64,000 nucleotides of DNA, taken from Chlamydomonas reinhardtii. Its lineage: Eukaryota; Chlorophyta; Chlorophyceae; Chlamydomonadales; Chlamydomonadaceae. Below, piece by piece: positions 33,512-46,882 of this stretch. A program made the translations under genes and the position numbers. Each line of letters starts with the position of its first letter. Within the stretch, counting starts at the first letter, position 1. The stretch is from positions 7,188,670 to 7,252,669 of the forward strand of contig NC_057004.1 of the NCBI RefSeq assembly GCF_000002595.2. Reading direction: 5' to 3'. The notes beneath the pieces were generated by a model. The model did not search any database and had not been told where the DNA came from. It worked only from the letters and a program-made list of their open reading frames with translations.

Positions 33512-36500
33512 TTACACCCGGCTGCCGCCTAGGATGCCTTTTGCGCCCGCCAGTGGCGCCAGTTCCGTCTCATCCTGCGCGCTGCGTGCCCGGCTGAGGG
33601 ACGCCAGCCATGCGCGCAGCTTATGCCTCCGGAACACAAACAGCTCGGCGGCCACAATGACGCCACCCACCACCACTACCGCCACTATGATTAGGCCATA
33701 GCCGCCCATCCCGGATGACTCCTTCACCACCTGAGCGTGGTAGGGCGCGGCGCTACCGCTGCCCGCCTCGCCTGTGCTGCTGGCACCGCTGCCGCCAGCC
33801 GGTGGACTGGGGCTGGGGCTAGGACTGCTGGTGGTTGCGGACGTGGTGGCACCCGCACCCCCGCTGCCGCTGCCGTGACCGCCACCCCCGATGCCGCTGC
33901 CTGAGTGCGTTGGCTTGGGCTTCTTGTACTGCATGGGCCGCGCCGCGCCCTGCCCCTGCTTGCCGTTGGGCGGCGGCGGTGGCGGCGAGGCCATGGGCAG
34001 CGGCATGACAGGCGCGACCTTCGCGAGCTCCTCCTCGATCTCCTTGAGCGTCTCATCATAGTCCTCCTCGTGATCCAGCGGAAAGTTCTCCCCCTCCCCG
34101 CTGCCCTGACCGCCCTGGACGGCTTCATAGTCGTAGTCCTCCATGACCACGCCGGTGCCTTTGCCCGCGCCGCTGGTGCTGGCGCTAGGTCTGGGCGTCG
34201 CAGCGGGCTGAGGGGTAGCGGCGGGGCTTGGGGTGGCGGCGGGCTTGGAGGTGCCGGTGGTGTTGCTGACCTTGGGCTTGCCCGAATCAGCCTTGCCATC
34301 CGTGGAGCCGCTGCTGCTGTCCCCATTCTTTGTCTCCGCATCCTTGGCAGGGGACGGCACCGGCTTGGGAGCCGCCGGCTTGGGGGTGGGAGCGGGCGAG
34401 GGCGGCTTGGGCGCGGGCGGTGCCGGGTTGGGCGGCGGCGGCGAGACCTTGATGACGGTGGCGTTGGGCGCCGCGGTGCTGCGCTCCGCCAGCTTGCGCG
34501 CCACGTCCGCGCAGGCCATGGTGGTGAAGCCGACCTTGCTGTTGCGCCGGTCATACTGCAGAGGGCGAGTGGGTAGAAGGGAGGATCATAGGAGAGCTTC
34601 AATACCAGACATGATAGGCGGTTATGCGCGAGCCAAGCTAAAGTACTCAGGCCGGCCCGGACTCCACGTCCTGATCGGGCGAGCTGCACAAACCAAAACA
34701 ATGCCCGCGGGGTATGCCTGCGTTGCAGGCCCCTGGATCCAGTCAACGGGATACGGCCCCCCGGGCAACCCGCCTCACCGTGACGACCACGTCGCGCACG
34801 CTGACGCCGCCGACCAGTGCGCCCGAGTTGCCGTTGTCGAAAATGCCCAGGCAGTACTCGGCGGGCTTGGACAGGAACAGGTAGCGCAGCGGCGGCAGCG
34901 TCAGCTTGGCGCCACCGCCGAAAACGAACTCCGCTGGCGGGAAGTACTTGTCCAGGTCCTGTGCACCGGCGCAAAGGGATCCGCCCGCGCATGTGCGGCA
35001 TGGGCGTGCAAGTATGTGGGTGGGTGGGTGGGTAAAGGACGAGGCATGTTAGGGGATCTGGCAAAGAGATGTGTGAGAGCACGCCGCCCGCAAACTGCCG
35101 ACCTGGAGGCAACGGGAGGCGGCAGGGAGCGCAAGGCGGTACCCACCTTGAACTGGTCTGGCGCGCCCTTCCAGCAGATGTCGTTGTACTGTGGCGTGGA
35201 AAGAGGCAGCAAGCCAAATGTGGGACACCTCACCAACCCTGACGGCCACATGGCCTCCCTCATCCGCCCTGTCCTGATTGGGCAGGGAATCCACTTATAA
35301 GGGAATGGAAGCTCTTTTGCCTTCCCCGGCTGTAGCTCCTCTCACCTGCGGGTCGGCTCCCGGAGTGGACTGCAGCCCCTTCTTCTCCACGTAGTCGCCC
35401 ACGGCCTTGGCCATGGCCTTGAAGGCGTCGGTGGGCAGGTAGGTGAAGGTGGTGCCGCTGTCCAGCACCGTGCCGTAACCGCGGTCGAACACCGACTGCG
35501 GGCAGCGACGGGGCGGGTATGCAGGGCGGCTGTCGAGTCAGGGGCTGCATGGGTGAGTTTGCAGCGTCCGGGGAAGCTGTGCCAACACTGCATACCGCAG
35601 CTGCTAGCAAACTTGATCATGTGTTTGGTCTATGGCAGCAGCCATGTCCAGGCACAGCACCCTGCCCTCACCGCGTCGAACGCCAGCGTCTGGCCATTCA
35701 CGGTGATGCCATCCATCTTGACGTTGTAGTAATGCAGGTGCAGGTGGGTCAGCAGCGGCGTGTAAACGGTGTTGGCGCCCTCGGGCAGGGTCACATCGCC
35801 TGGGCAGGAGGCAGAGACAGCATCAATGCGGTGCAAAGACAGACGTCATGAACGCATTAGAGGGTTGAGTAAGCTCGGTGTTGGGCGCGGCCGCTTGAAG
35901 CGAAACGCCGCACCTTGCAGAGGCGGAAGGGGCCCATACCCTACAGCCGCCCAGCCAGGCGCCTGCCCACTTACCCAACAGCAGGATGCCGTCCTTGGGG
36001 TAGCCGAAGCACAGCGAGAATACGTCCTCGATCACCTTGCGCTGGACCAGCTGAAAGGTCAGAAGGAAGGGGCGGGGCGCGTCAGACGGTGTCGCGTGGT
36101 GCGGAGTCGGCTGGCGAGGCCCTGCTTCCGTTTGCCCAACCTTGCCAAACGGCTGGCATCTCGACCACTGGTTGGCAGCTATCTAATGCGAGGTTTCTGA
36201 CGCATCTTTGGTAGCGAATACTTCAACGCATCAACACGTACATCAAGTAAGTGTGCGGCCACCGCATTGCACCCTCCATTTCACGGTTTCCGTCTCGCAT
36301 TCACTATCCTCCGCCTCCCAACCAACACCCCGAACACGCACCTGGCTCTGGAAGGCGTTGTGGTTGTTGCCCATGCCCATAATGCCGTCCGCCATTTGGC
36401 GGTAGATCTCACCCGTCTCGCCGTTCTCGCAGCCAAACACCAGCCGCACGGGTGAGTCGCTGTCCGGGAAGCCAAACGTGTCCTCAATCATCCAGCCCTC

Positions 36501-37529
36501 ACTGCTGCTGCGCTCAGCTGCGTAGCGGGCGAGCACAGGCCGTGGGATGTGCATTGTTAGCAGCAGCAGCTCACGACCCTATAGCAACGCTGTGGAGCCG
36601 GGCGCCTAGAAACACTAACACCCGGCAGCACGTACTTTAGAGGCCGCCTCAGCGTCCGCACACAAGCACCGCTTGGGTGATGACGGAATGCAGCGCCTGG
36701 CAAACAAGATGTGGCTGCAGGATGTACCTTTTCTATTCAAGGCCCTGCCCTTACTCGCCATATGTTCTGCTGTAGTAACAGCGGTCGTTGTTGCATGTGC
36801 AGCTCGGTGTGCCACAGTTGCACAGTGGGTCGCCGCAGGCCAGCTTCTTTGCCGTCGTGGACTTGTCCGGGTCAAACCACTCGGCCTGCGTGGTTGATTC
36901 ACCAAACACCATACCGAACTCCTTTGCATATATGTTCATTCGAATTGATGGCGTGGCCCGTGGACGCTGCCCCAACTGGCGCGTGTACGCGTACATACGG
37001 CCCGCACGGCAACAGACCGTGCGTTCCAAAACCTTAGGCCATGGCCAGTCGGGTCAATACAAAGTCCCCCGCCCCAGGTCCATCGCGCCCATTCCCTGGG
37101 TAGCTGTGCTGCCAGGCGCCGGCCGAGCTCACCGTGTGTTTCCCGCAGTGTGAGCAGTCCTTACACGGGATGTAGGTGATGGTACTCCCCGTGTCTATGA
37201 TAACCGAGAAGGTCCGCTCCGGCGTGCCCAGCTTCAAGGTAGTATAAAAGTAGCTGTGTCGTGTGTGCCGGTAGCCAAGGTGTGAGCTGGCATTCGATCG
37301 CGGGCCATTTGCTCAATACTTACCCTATCTCGCGCACGGAGCCTTGCACCGGCATGTATCCGCTACGTAGCAGGTGTCTCCGCCATGATGGCTCCTGCTG
37401 TCGCTGTTTAAGCGGCACCATAAAGCCCCCGCCATGTGCGCGCAACTGTGTCTCAGCCAGCGCCAGCTCCTGACCAGCTACCAAACCTGCAAGAGCGAGC
37501 ACCAGCCCTATGAGCATCTTTGTGCTCAC
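33512..37529 (-). CDS. Membrane-anchored pepsin-family (A1) aspartic protease
   Basis: Ten exons in transcript order (37529-37324, 37253-37133, 36885-36755, 36507-36342, 36050-35975, 35799-35672, 35495-35346, 35188-35147, 34958-34779, 34555-33512) give 747 residues. A signal peptide (hydrophobic core MLIGLVLALAGLVAGQ) starts the protein. The two catalytic aspartates lie in SVIIDTGSTITYIP and GTVLDSGTTFTYLP, the expected spacing for a bilobal pepsin fold. Between them is a Cys-rich insertion (CGDPLCNCGTPSCTCNNDRC) like plant nucellin-type enzymes. The last exon adds a 200-plus residue Pro/Ala/Ser-rich linker with acidic patches, then a single transmembrane segment (GLIIVAVVVVGGVIVAAELF) and a short basic tail. 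The active domain would face the secretory lumen or cell surface, where it could process wall or matrix proteins; the substrate is unknown. It shares a 295-bp divergent promoter with ZNG1. Confidence 0.92.
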
Positions 37530-37824
37530 GCCCTAGCTGGGCGGGCGCCCTGGAAAGCAAATACAGTAAATGTTACTCGGGTCGCGGCCCTTCCTCAAGT
37601 TATCAACATATTCAAATACAGTGCTAGATCTGGACAGTCGCGAATTTCCTGTCGGCGGCGTAACAGCGCAGACACCGAACCACTCTGCGCTGGGCATGCT
37701 GGATTTTGTTGTGGTGGTGCAGCCCGACACGCTAAAACACTATACCAATACTCTATGTTGAACACCTGATACCTCTAGCGACCTATCAGTCACACGAAAA
37801 CGCTGTGAAGAAGATAGAAGCGAA
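37530..37824. promoter_or_regulatory. Divergent intergenic region, 295 bp
   Basis: It separates the ATG codons of the aspartic protease (minus) and the COG0523 GTPase (plus), so both promoters must lie here. No recognised motif was identified beyond AT-rich text near 37580-37620. Confidence 0.5.
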
Positions 37825-40800
37825 ATGGGACCGGAGGACGACGAGGAAGTGCCGCTGGCCCTCGCTCTTGAGGATACAGGTGCTGATTATATCTCTTAAC
37901 GCTCGAGAGCCACGAGACTGCAAGGGAATGTCCCTCACGAGCTGAAACGGGCCTGCTTGCGACGCCTGCAGGGCCAGCTGAGAGGCAGGAGGTCGAGCAG
38001 GATGGAGAGCGTACTACGGTGCCTGTGACAATTGTGACAGGTGCGGTGGGGTGGCGGACGTGCGAGGCCAGTTGGGCAGAGTCCAGGTCGCGCCAGGCTT
38101 TCGGCCACGCCGCTCAACGCGCAGCACAGTTCCCAGGTTGTGCGTCAGCAAAAGCAGATTGCAGTGCATGCGGCGCCAGGGCAACTGCGGGAAGCGGGAG
38201 GCCAGGCGGAACGTCCGCGAGTCACCCGTCAGCAGCCCTGTCAGCGTCGGCTGGTGCAGCGCTAGGCCCGGTCGCGCTTGGAGCGACACGGCCCAACCTT
38301 CACGCGCGTGGCGAAGATCTAAGGGCCGTCGCGCCGTGGGGGCAAGGGATGCCAGGCAGCCAGGGGCGGGCAAAAAGGGTGGCAACAGCAGGGCACGATT
38401 GCCGCACCCAGCTGCCGTAAGAGTCCTGCCCTTCTAGTAACTCCACGTTCACGCTCCTACACTTATCAACTTACACCTCACATACACGCTCTCACACTTG
38501 TTGCTGTTCAGGCTTTCTTGGTGCGGGCAAGACGACTCTGGTGAAGCACATCCTGACAGCAAACCACGGGTACCGCATTGCGGTGATCTTGAACGAGTTT
38601 GGCGAGGATGTGGGGATAGAGAGCAGCTTCGTGCAGTCGCAGGAGGTAGGCGGCGGGCAGCAGGGCTGGTGCTGTTAAAGAGCAGGGGATGCTAAACGGC
38701 AGCTGGGCCAAGAAAATGGTTGCAGAAACCACATGTCAAGCTTGTGCGGCAGGCTGGATGGAACGCCTGGCAAGGTCAGTGCTCTGCCCCTGGGCTGCGC
38801 TTGCATGCTTGCAGGGCCTGCAGGGCACGGACGGCGAGTGGGTGGAGCTGACCAACGGCTGCATGTGCTGCGCCGTGAAGTCGGATTTCCTGCAGGTGCG
38901 GCGTCAAGGGGCACAGGGCCTGCGTCTGGTTGTAAAGGATGAATGAACACAGGCATGCGCCCACTGTACGCAGTCGGGGTTGAAATGGGCGAGGGTGGTG
39001 CCATGCGGCTGCAATGCCAATGGTAGATGCGCGCATCATACGGCTGCATGCCCTCGTAGCGGCTTGCAAACCGTGTGCATGAGCCAGGGACGGCTGCAGA
39101 ACCTGGGAGGGGGGAGGGTGCGTTTACTGCAGCGCTGGTGCAGGATGCAGGACATCAATACCGATGTGGACCGCTGATCGGGTATGGGGTATGCACGCCC
39201 TGTGCCGCACTGCACCTGTAGGCGCTTGAGAGCCTGCTTGAGCGGCCGGGCGGGCGGCGCTTCGACTACATCCTGATAGAGACCAGCGGCCTGGCCAACC
39301 CTGGGCCCATTGCCACGGCGCTGTGGACGGACGCGGAACTGGAGAGCCGCGTCAACTTGGACGGGTGGGTGCGGGTCCGGGGCTGCAGGCTGTGTGGCTG
39401 GCGTGCGTAGCGTGCTGACGGCTAAGGGCTGCGAGCCTGTAAATCTTGGTGGGCAGAGGTAACTGTGCCGGGGGCGAGCGAGCCTGGACATTGCGGAGCA
39501 CTAGAGATGGGGTGAGCTCGGTGCCCTTACCTGTACGACACCTGTGGGATCCTGTGCCGCGTGACAGTGTGGTGACGGTGGTGGATGCAGTCAATATTGA
39601 CCGCCAGCTGCACGAGCCGCGCCCCCGCGGCGCCGTCAACGAGGCGCAGCTGCAGGTGGCCTACGCCGACATTGTGCTGCTGAACAAGGTGAGGCACCCA
39701 GCAGGCCACCTGAAGCATGGGGGAGGGAGGATATCGAACCCTAGCGTGGGCGGCTGCTTGCTTTGATGGTACGTGTCGTTGCCGCTCTATCTCGTTGCCA
39801 GCTCCTAGACGCCGCCACCTCTGCCGCGACGGCTCGTAACCACTGTTCCATGTGTGTTCAGTTGGACCTGGTGGATGAGGAGGCGCTGATACGCTCCGAG
39901 GCCGACATCCGCGCCATCAACAGCGGCGTCAATATTGTGCGCACCAGCCGCGCGGTGGTGGACCTGGGGCTCATCCTCAACCGCAACGGGTACAGGTGAG
40001 GCCTGCGGTGGGGCCGGGGCCGGGAGTTGGATATGCCCCAGTCGAGCAACACTTTTGCATTGTCATGGGTTGCTGAGAAGGCGGGTGTCAGGACGCAAAG
40101 ACGCGAGGCAACCCGTGTGATGCCTTAAGCGCGCGGAATGGCGTAGGTACGCACAGCAACTGTTCGTCCCCGCTCTTTCCTTCCACCCCGCCAGTCACAA
40201 GGGCGAGCTGGTGCTGCCACCTATCGCCGAGGCGGACGACGAGGCCGAGGACTCGGGGCACCCGCGCGGTGGCGCCGGCGTGGGTGGCGAGCGCAGTAGC
40301 ACCGCTGGCGAGGCGCCCAGCCTGCGCCGCCGCTCCACGGGCGTGTCGTGCTGCTCCTCGCGCGCGCACTCCTTCCACGCCAAGTCCGGCGCAGCCGCCG
40401 CCACCATTGCGGCGGCGGCAGCTGCCGCTGTTGCCGCCTGCGGGGGCTCCAGCGCCGCCGGCTCTCGCGACCTGTCTCCGGCGGGCTCGCTGGCGCCCGT
40501 CTCACCGCTCATGGCTGCCGCTACGGCCGCCGCAGGGAGATTCTCACGCGCCTCGGGGGACGGCGCAAGTGCGTCGCCGGGGTTGGGCGCCAACGCGCCC
40601 GAGGCCACTCCGGACCACGTGCACGACAACTCTGTGTCCACCATCAGCCTGCGCTGCGAGCACCCCGTGGACCTCGGCAGGTGCGCACGAGGGAAGGAGG
40701 GTCGCCCAGGGTGCGCTCGGTGCGCTGGATAGTTGGGTGGGAGGGTGGGAGGGGTCGTAGTTCATTCCAGGGTGGGTGGGTACGACGACCAAACCTCAGT

Positions 40801-41385
40801 TGCGCTGGGCTGCACTGGACTTTGCAGGGTGGGAGGATAGGTGGGCGGGTTGCAGGAGGTAAACGTGCCTGGCACGTAGCCTTGCACCTTGGCCAACGAG
40901 TGCGGCCGCACGTGAAATCGACTGCGTGGCTTCTCTTGCGCCACGCCCCGGGCACAGGTTCAAGTCGTGGGTGGACCACCTGCTGTGGGACCGCGAGTCG
41001 CGGCCGGACGAGATCTACCGCATGAAGGGGCTGCTGTCGGTGACCGGCTCGGACAAGAAGCACAGCCTGCAGGTGGGTGGGGGCTGTCCAGGGGCCAGCG
41101 GGGCCGTAAGAAGCAGCAGCAAGCGTGGCGTCGACGAGCGTCGACAGGGCTGAAGTGCCAATGCGGTCCTCCGTTATCCCAAGTCCCAAACCTGACGTGT
41201 ACGTGCCCCGTGTCGTCCAAACCTCACCCCGAAAGGCTGTATACGAGCTGTACGAGATTATGCCGGGGCCGGCGTGGCAGGCGGGCGAGGCGCGCGTGTC
41301 GCGGGTTGTGCTTATAGGCCGCAACCTGCGGCCCGCCGCCGTGAAGCAGTCGTGGGCTGACTATGTCGATTCACCCAAGAGCTAA
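37825..41385 (+). CDS. ZNG1: COG0523 (CobW/ZNG1-type) zinc-metallochaperone GTPase
   Basis: Ten exons (37825-37879, 37972-38040, 38512-38645, 38815-38895, 39222-39364, 39568-39688, 39862-39995, 40195-40680, 40958-41072, 41236-41385) splice to 495 residues. The Walker A box [10 protein letters not shown], the metal-binding CxCC in [20 protein letters not shown] (switch region) and [10 protein letters not shown] mark the G domain; the C-terminal domain runs from TISLRCEHP through [20 protein letters not shown] to VLIGRNLRP, matching eukaryotic ZNG1/CBWD. The human protein delivers zinc to methionine aminopeptidase 1. The short acidic N-terminus [13 protein letters not shown] lacks the Cys-containing CPELVPI motif that mediates that contact in animals. 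The exon 40195-40680 holds an Ala/Ser-rich insertion of about 110 residues between the two domains. Exon 4 could start 12 nt later at a second AG. Confidence 0.92.
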
Positions 41386-42592
41386 GCACCGGATTTTGAC
41401 GCCGCCGCCGCCGCTGCTTTGTGGCGAACTCCGACCCAATGCTGCACAAGTGATTTGCCGGGGTTTGGCGCTGGAGGCGAAGTTGGGGGATCGTGACTGT
41501 GCTGGGGGCACAGCACTTGCCTCAGCTGACTTGGCTGCTGAAATGGTGAAGTCGAGGCGTTGTTAGGGTGATGTGGGCGAGAACGGCGTGCGCTTGCGAC
41601 TTTCAGGTGTTGCGCTTACAATGCCCTCCACGGGTGCGACATGCCCCCATGGTAGGCACAACCATACATTCGCATTCATTGCTTCGTTGTTGCGGGGTTG
41701 ACCACGGCACGGAAAGGGCGGGTAACGTAAGGCTCTGGAACGTTGACAAGTTTCTTGCTTGGAAGGAATTATTATTGGTCCCTTCAAGTCTGCAACATAC
41801 TGACATGCTAGATACCGTATTGTCGGCAGCGGCTCGTGGCAGCCTGTGGACTGTCTAATAAGAAGGCCCTTACTGTGGACGTGGACCAGGCCCGTGTGGC
41901 TTGTGTGTTTGCATGGTCCTGCGGTGCGACATGTGCCTTTGTTGATAAGAACTCTGGCAAATGGATCATGGCATAAGTGTGCGACGTGCTGCCTAAGTGA
42001 GTTGTGCCGCATGTGCCTGAGCGTGTGTGTTCCCGGTGGCTGGTTGGCTTCGGTTCACGCTCTGCCCTTGCCGTGCGCAGGTGTCTGTCACCGTACCGCA
42101 TTTCACAACAGAACCACAGTATCGGAGCTGGTGGTCAGCTGCATTGCAGCCTGCTTCGAATAACAAACACAGTTTGCAGGGGCGGGAGTGGGCGGCTGGT
42201 CGAACGCCGGAGTTACTGTACCGAAAAGTTGCTGGCTGGCGCATGGTTGCTTGGGGCTAGCTGCCTGCGACGGCTGGCATGGCATGGACGTGTTGCAGGT
42301 GTAGGTTGTCGGTGCTGTTGGTCCCGGTCCAGCAACAGGGTGGGAATGTGGGATGCGCTTTGTGCAGACGTGTAAGGCAAGGAGTGCGAGACCTCATCGG
42401 TTGTCGTGGCCGCCTGGTGGGAGTGCGGGGGTCGACGTTGGCGCGTGACTTCGGGCCAGCGGCGTGGGCACTTCATGGCCTGGCACGAGTAGGTTATCGC
42501 GCTGTTCGCCGACGCAACTTCCCATACTGCTTGACTTAGAACTTATCATACAGCAGATTCTTAACCAGGCTTTTGTCAACAGGGGCACGGCG
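41386..42592. other. Intergenic between ZNG1 and CBP3
   Basis: It holds the ZNG1 3'UTR, a third copy of the dispersed repeat (42194-42240), and the CBP3 promoter. TGTAA at 42371-42375 is a possible but distant poly(A) signal. No gene is seen. Confidence 0.5.
42194..42240 (+). repeat. Dispersed repeat, copy 3
   Basis: GGCTGGTCGAACGCCGGAG through GAAAAGTTGCTGGCTGGC matches 17633-17681 with about three differences, 24.5 kb away. Confidence 0.7.
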
Positions 42593-44527
42593 ATGGCCGG
42601 TGTGTTGCAAACCGGCCGCGCGGCTTGTCGCCTGCTGCGACCCCTAGCTTCTGCAAATGGCTTTTCCGCCATACAACAAGCTTGTTTTGCCTCAACGTCG
42701 TCCACCGGCGCGTGTGGCCAGGCGTCGACGTCGACGCGGTGTGGCGATGAGGAGAATCCCTTGCTCGCGCCGCTCCTAATGGGCCGGTCAGGGCTGAATT
42801 TCCGCAGCTTCAGCTCTCAATCGGTAAATGACAGCAACAAGAGCAACTTACCATAACCACAAGCCCTTCACAGCCATCAATCAACTTTGCGCAGGCTCCG
42901 CAGGGCGACCGTTTGAGCGAGGTTTCTGAGGTGCTAAACGCGCCACCTATATCTCTGGACTTTGACCGGGGGGAAATCCCTATACCGCCAGACCTCGACA
43001 ACGCTCTAGGCCGGGCTATGCTGAAGATTATGGGCTTTGAGAGCAAACGCAGCAAGCTGTTGCACGGTGAGGCTTGCAGAATGTGCAATGCGCCAGGGGG
43101 GCCAAGGGGTGAGGGGGGAAGGCGCCGGGGGGCTCTGGGGTGCAGGGCACGGGTGCACGATGCGCGTGTTCGCGGCGGAGTCCATTAATGCTTGAGGATT
43201 GCAGATAATCCGCGTGCCGTCTGAGCACCCTGGTTTTCTTTTTCGATTGCACAGGGGCTCAGCGGCTCTACGAGGCTGTCACGGAGCAGGTGGACTCCGG
43301 CGTGTTGCAACGAGGTAATGCCCCAGCGCGATGTGGGCCGCAGTGCGGAACCGTGGTGTACTTGCGAGCCAGCGGTTGTCGTTCCCTTGTTCACACCGCA
43401 CCGGGACACCCCTCCCGTCCATGAATCCGCCACACACCTGCCGCCCGCTCCGCGTGCCGCAGCCTTCCAGACCGGCAAGGTGTTCTGGTCCACCTACGTG
43501 CTGCTGTCGCTGTACGTGTGGCTGGTCATCCACCGCCTGCGCGACGTGCGCCACGCCGACGTCAAGTTCTTCCGCCAGCGCTTCTACAACCAGTTCCAGC
43601 AGGACGTGGAGTTCAGGGTGTACGCGGCGGGCGTGCAGGTGCGGCGGCGGTGGTGTTTGCGGTAGTCGTGATGTGTGTCATTACGGCGGGTGTGGTGGCC
43701 TTGCAGCCGTGGCAGTGGTGGCGAGTTGCAGGGTAGGCGCAATGGGGGTGCATGCCTTTCGCCATGGTCACGCAGCATTATACATACCCGCCGATCACCG
43801 TAGGACATGACCCGCGTGCCTTGCTTACTGTGTGGCGGCCGGGTGTGCAGGTGGGCGTGACCAAGTGGCTGAAGAAGCTGGAGGAGCACTTTTACGAGAC
43901 GGCCTTTGACTTCGACAAGGTGGATGGGGCCAGCCGGCAGCGGCATGTTCATGTGCGGCCCTGAATGGTCAAGACCACGTGACACGTCAAAGCCTCAAGC
44001 ACACGTTCATTGACTGACGTGTTACTCCCCCTTCCCGCATCCCCAGGTGCTGGCTCCCGGCGCCAGCGAGACGCTGTCGGACGTCATCTTGCGGAAGTAC
44101 TACGGCGGCGAGGAGACGCACAGGTGCGCCAGAGGGCGGCGGTGGTGTAGTGCATATCGACGATGCCGTTAGTGGATGGTTAGAGCCAGAGCAGCAGCGA
44201 CCCCACACGGATGAGTCGTGACTATCCTGACTATGACCCATCACCACCACGTTGCTCAGGGCGGACGCCGACCTGCTGGCCCGCTTCGCGCTGCGCGAGA
44301 TGGCCAGCCTCAGTGCCACGGACGAGGAGGCGGTGCTGCGCGGCAACGTGCGCTTCAGCAGCACAGAGCTGGCGGCGGCGCTGCAGCGCTCCGGAGTCAC
44401 GTCGGCGGGCGAGTCCACCGCGGGCGCGGCGGCGGCGGGCGCGGCGACGGCGGGTCCGGGCGTGGGCGGGGCGGCGCCGGCCGCGACACCCGCGGCGGAG
44501 GGCGGCGCAGGACAGGGGTCAGGGTAG
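42593..44527 (+). CDS. CBP3: CBP3/UQCC1-type assembly chaperone for cytochrome b and complex III
   Basis: Seven exons (42593-42823, 42895-43066, 43255-43314, 43463-43638, 43851-43919, 44047-44123, 44260-44527) join to 350 residues. The ubiquinol-cytochrome c chaperone domain is recognisable from VWLVIHRLRDV through FFRQRFYNQFQQDVEFRVYA and VTKWLKKLEEHFYETAFDFD to ADLLARFALREMASL. In yeast the Cbp3-Cbp6 pair binds the mitochondrial ribosome exit, assists cytochrome b synthesis and hands it to complex III. The N-terminus MAGVLQTGRAACRLLRPLAS, rich in Arg and Ala without acidic residues, is a likely mitochondrial presequence. The last exon adds an Ala/Gly-rich tail of about 45 residues that is probably disordered. 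The Rieske subunit gene lies upstream on the same strand. Confidence 0.92.
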
Positions 44528-45670
44528 TAGGACTTGGCTGGGGGCACGGGGAGAGTTACGTGATGGGGTTCGTGGCGGTACGTGATAATGTGCATGTGTT
44601 GAGGTGGCTTTGAGGAAGCGAGTGGCACAGGCAAGTCGGCTAGTGAGGTGTCGTGTTGGGCAGGCCACGGGGTTCGTGCGGCATAACGGCATTTCAGCTG
44701 GGACGGCTGGGTTGTACCGCATATTATACAGGTGGGGGCACCGCATACCGTATGCGCGCGTGGGGCAAGCTAGTCGTGTACCTTAGATGGTGCTGCGGGA
44801 CGTACTGGTTGTTGAGTGACGGCCCTGAACGACTGAATGAGTGATGATGCCCGCTGCGTTTTCTTGCCTATGAACCACCCGCCAGCCCAGATGTCCCAAC
44901 TCCTAGGAACGATGAATCAAGAGCAGCCTGTTTACACCACACAGTACAAGACGCCGATTAAAGACGCCTTAAATCATTCCTGTGTCACGCCTTCCTATAC
45001 CTCAGCCTTGACCGATCGTTGACCCTGCCCTAACAGCCAACGCGTGGACACATGAAGCGTCTCCAGCTTAGCAGACGCCAAGGTTCCGCCTGAAGCGCGT
45101 GTTCAGGCTCACAAAAAAAGCGTGGGCTCTCATTATGGAAAAACGCCCATCGCCTGCAGTCTGCGGCCTACGAACACAGTTACCCTCGTGCGACTCGCGC
45201 ATTCTCAAGCAACGTCGCTTCCCTTCATAAGCTGCGCGCCGCTGCAGCCTTCCATCACGTACCCAACCCTAAACCTAAGTTTTCCAACGCGCGCGTACTG
45301 CTTGCATCAAGCCGCCGCTGCGTCCCTAGCAACCAAGAATGTAGGCGGTGCAGGGGCTCACCCTGTCCACCCCGTGCTGCAAAGCTCAACGCCGCAGCTC
45401 TTGCTGCTCTCCCCGCTTAGCTTCGCCAACGCACCAGCTGCAGAGCTCACGCCAGGCCAGGTCTGCATCCGAGGACCAAGACCGAAAGCAGAGGCGCGCT
45501 ACAAGCAGCGCTTCCTGCTGCTGCTGTGGTTGCCTCCACGCCTGAGCTCCAGCTGCCGGTGCTGCTGCTGTTGCCACTGCCGTCACTCCTGCTCCTGCTC
45601 CACCCAGCGGCCGCTGCAGCTCCTCCATCAAGCCGCGCAGCACCCCAGCTCCTTACGGCATGTCAGGCGC
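44528..45670. other. Convergent spacer between CBP3 and plastid L18
   Basis: It contains the 3'UTRs of both genes. A short perfect palindrome GCATACCGTATGC lies at about 44742. The long plus-strand open frame from 45122 to 45724 is antisense to L18 3'UTR and last exon and has Cys/Ser/Leu-rich nonsense composition. No gene is assigned. Confidence 0.5.

Positions 45671-46882
<1,212 letters not shown>

Noticed and set aside
36508-36754. GC-AG intron in the aspartic protease
   Set aside because: A GC donor would give RTYAERSSSEGWM, but a canonical GTAAGG donor with the AG at 36508 gives RTYGDSSEGWM in frame, which also fits the family, so the canonical form is preferred.
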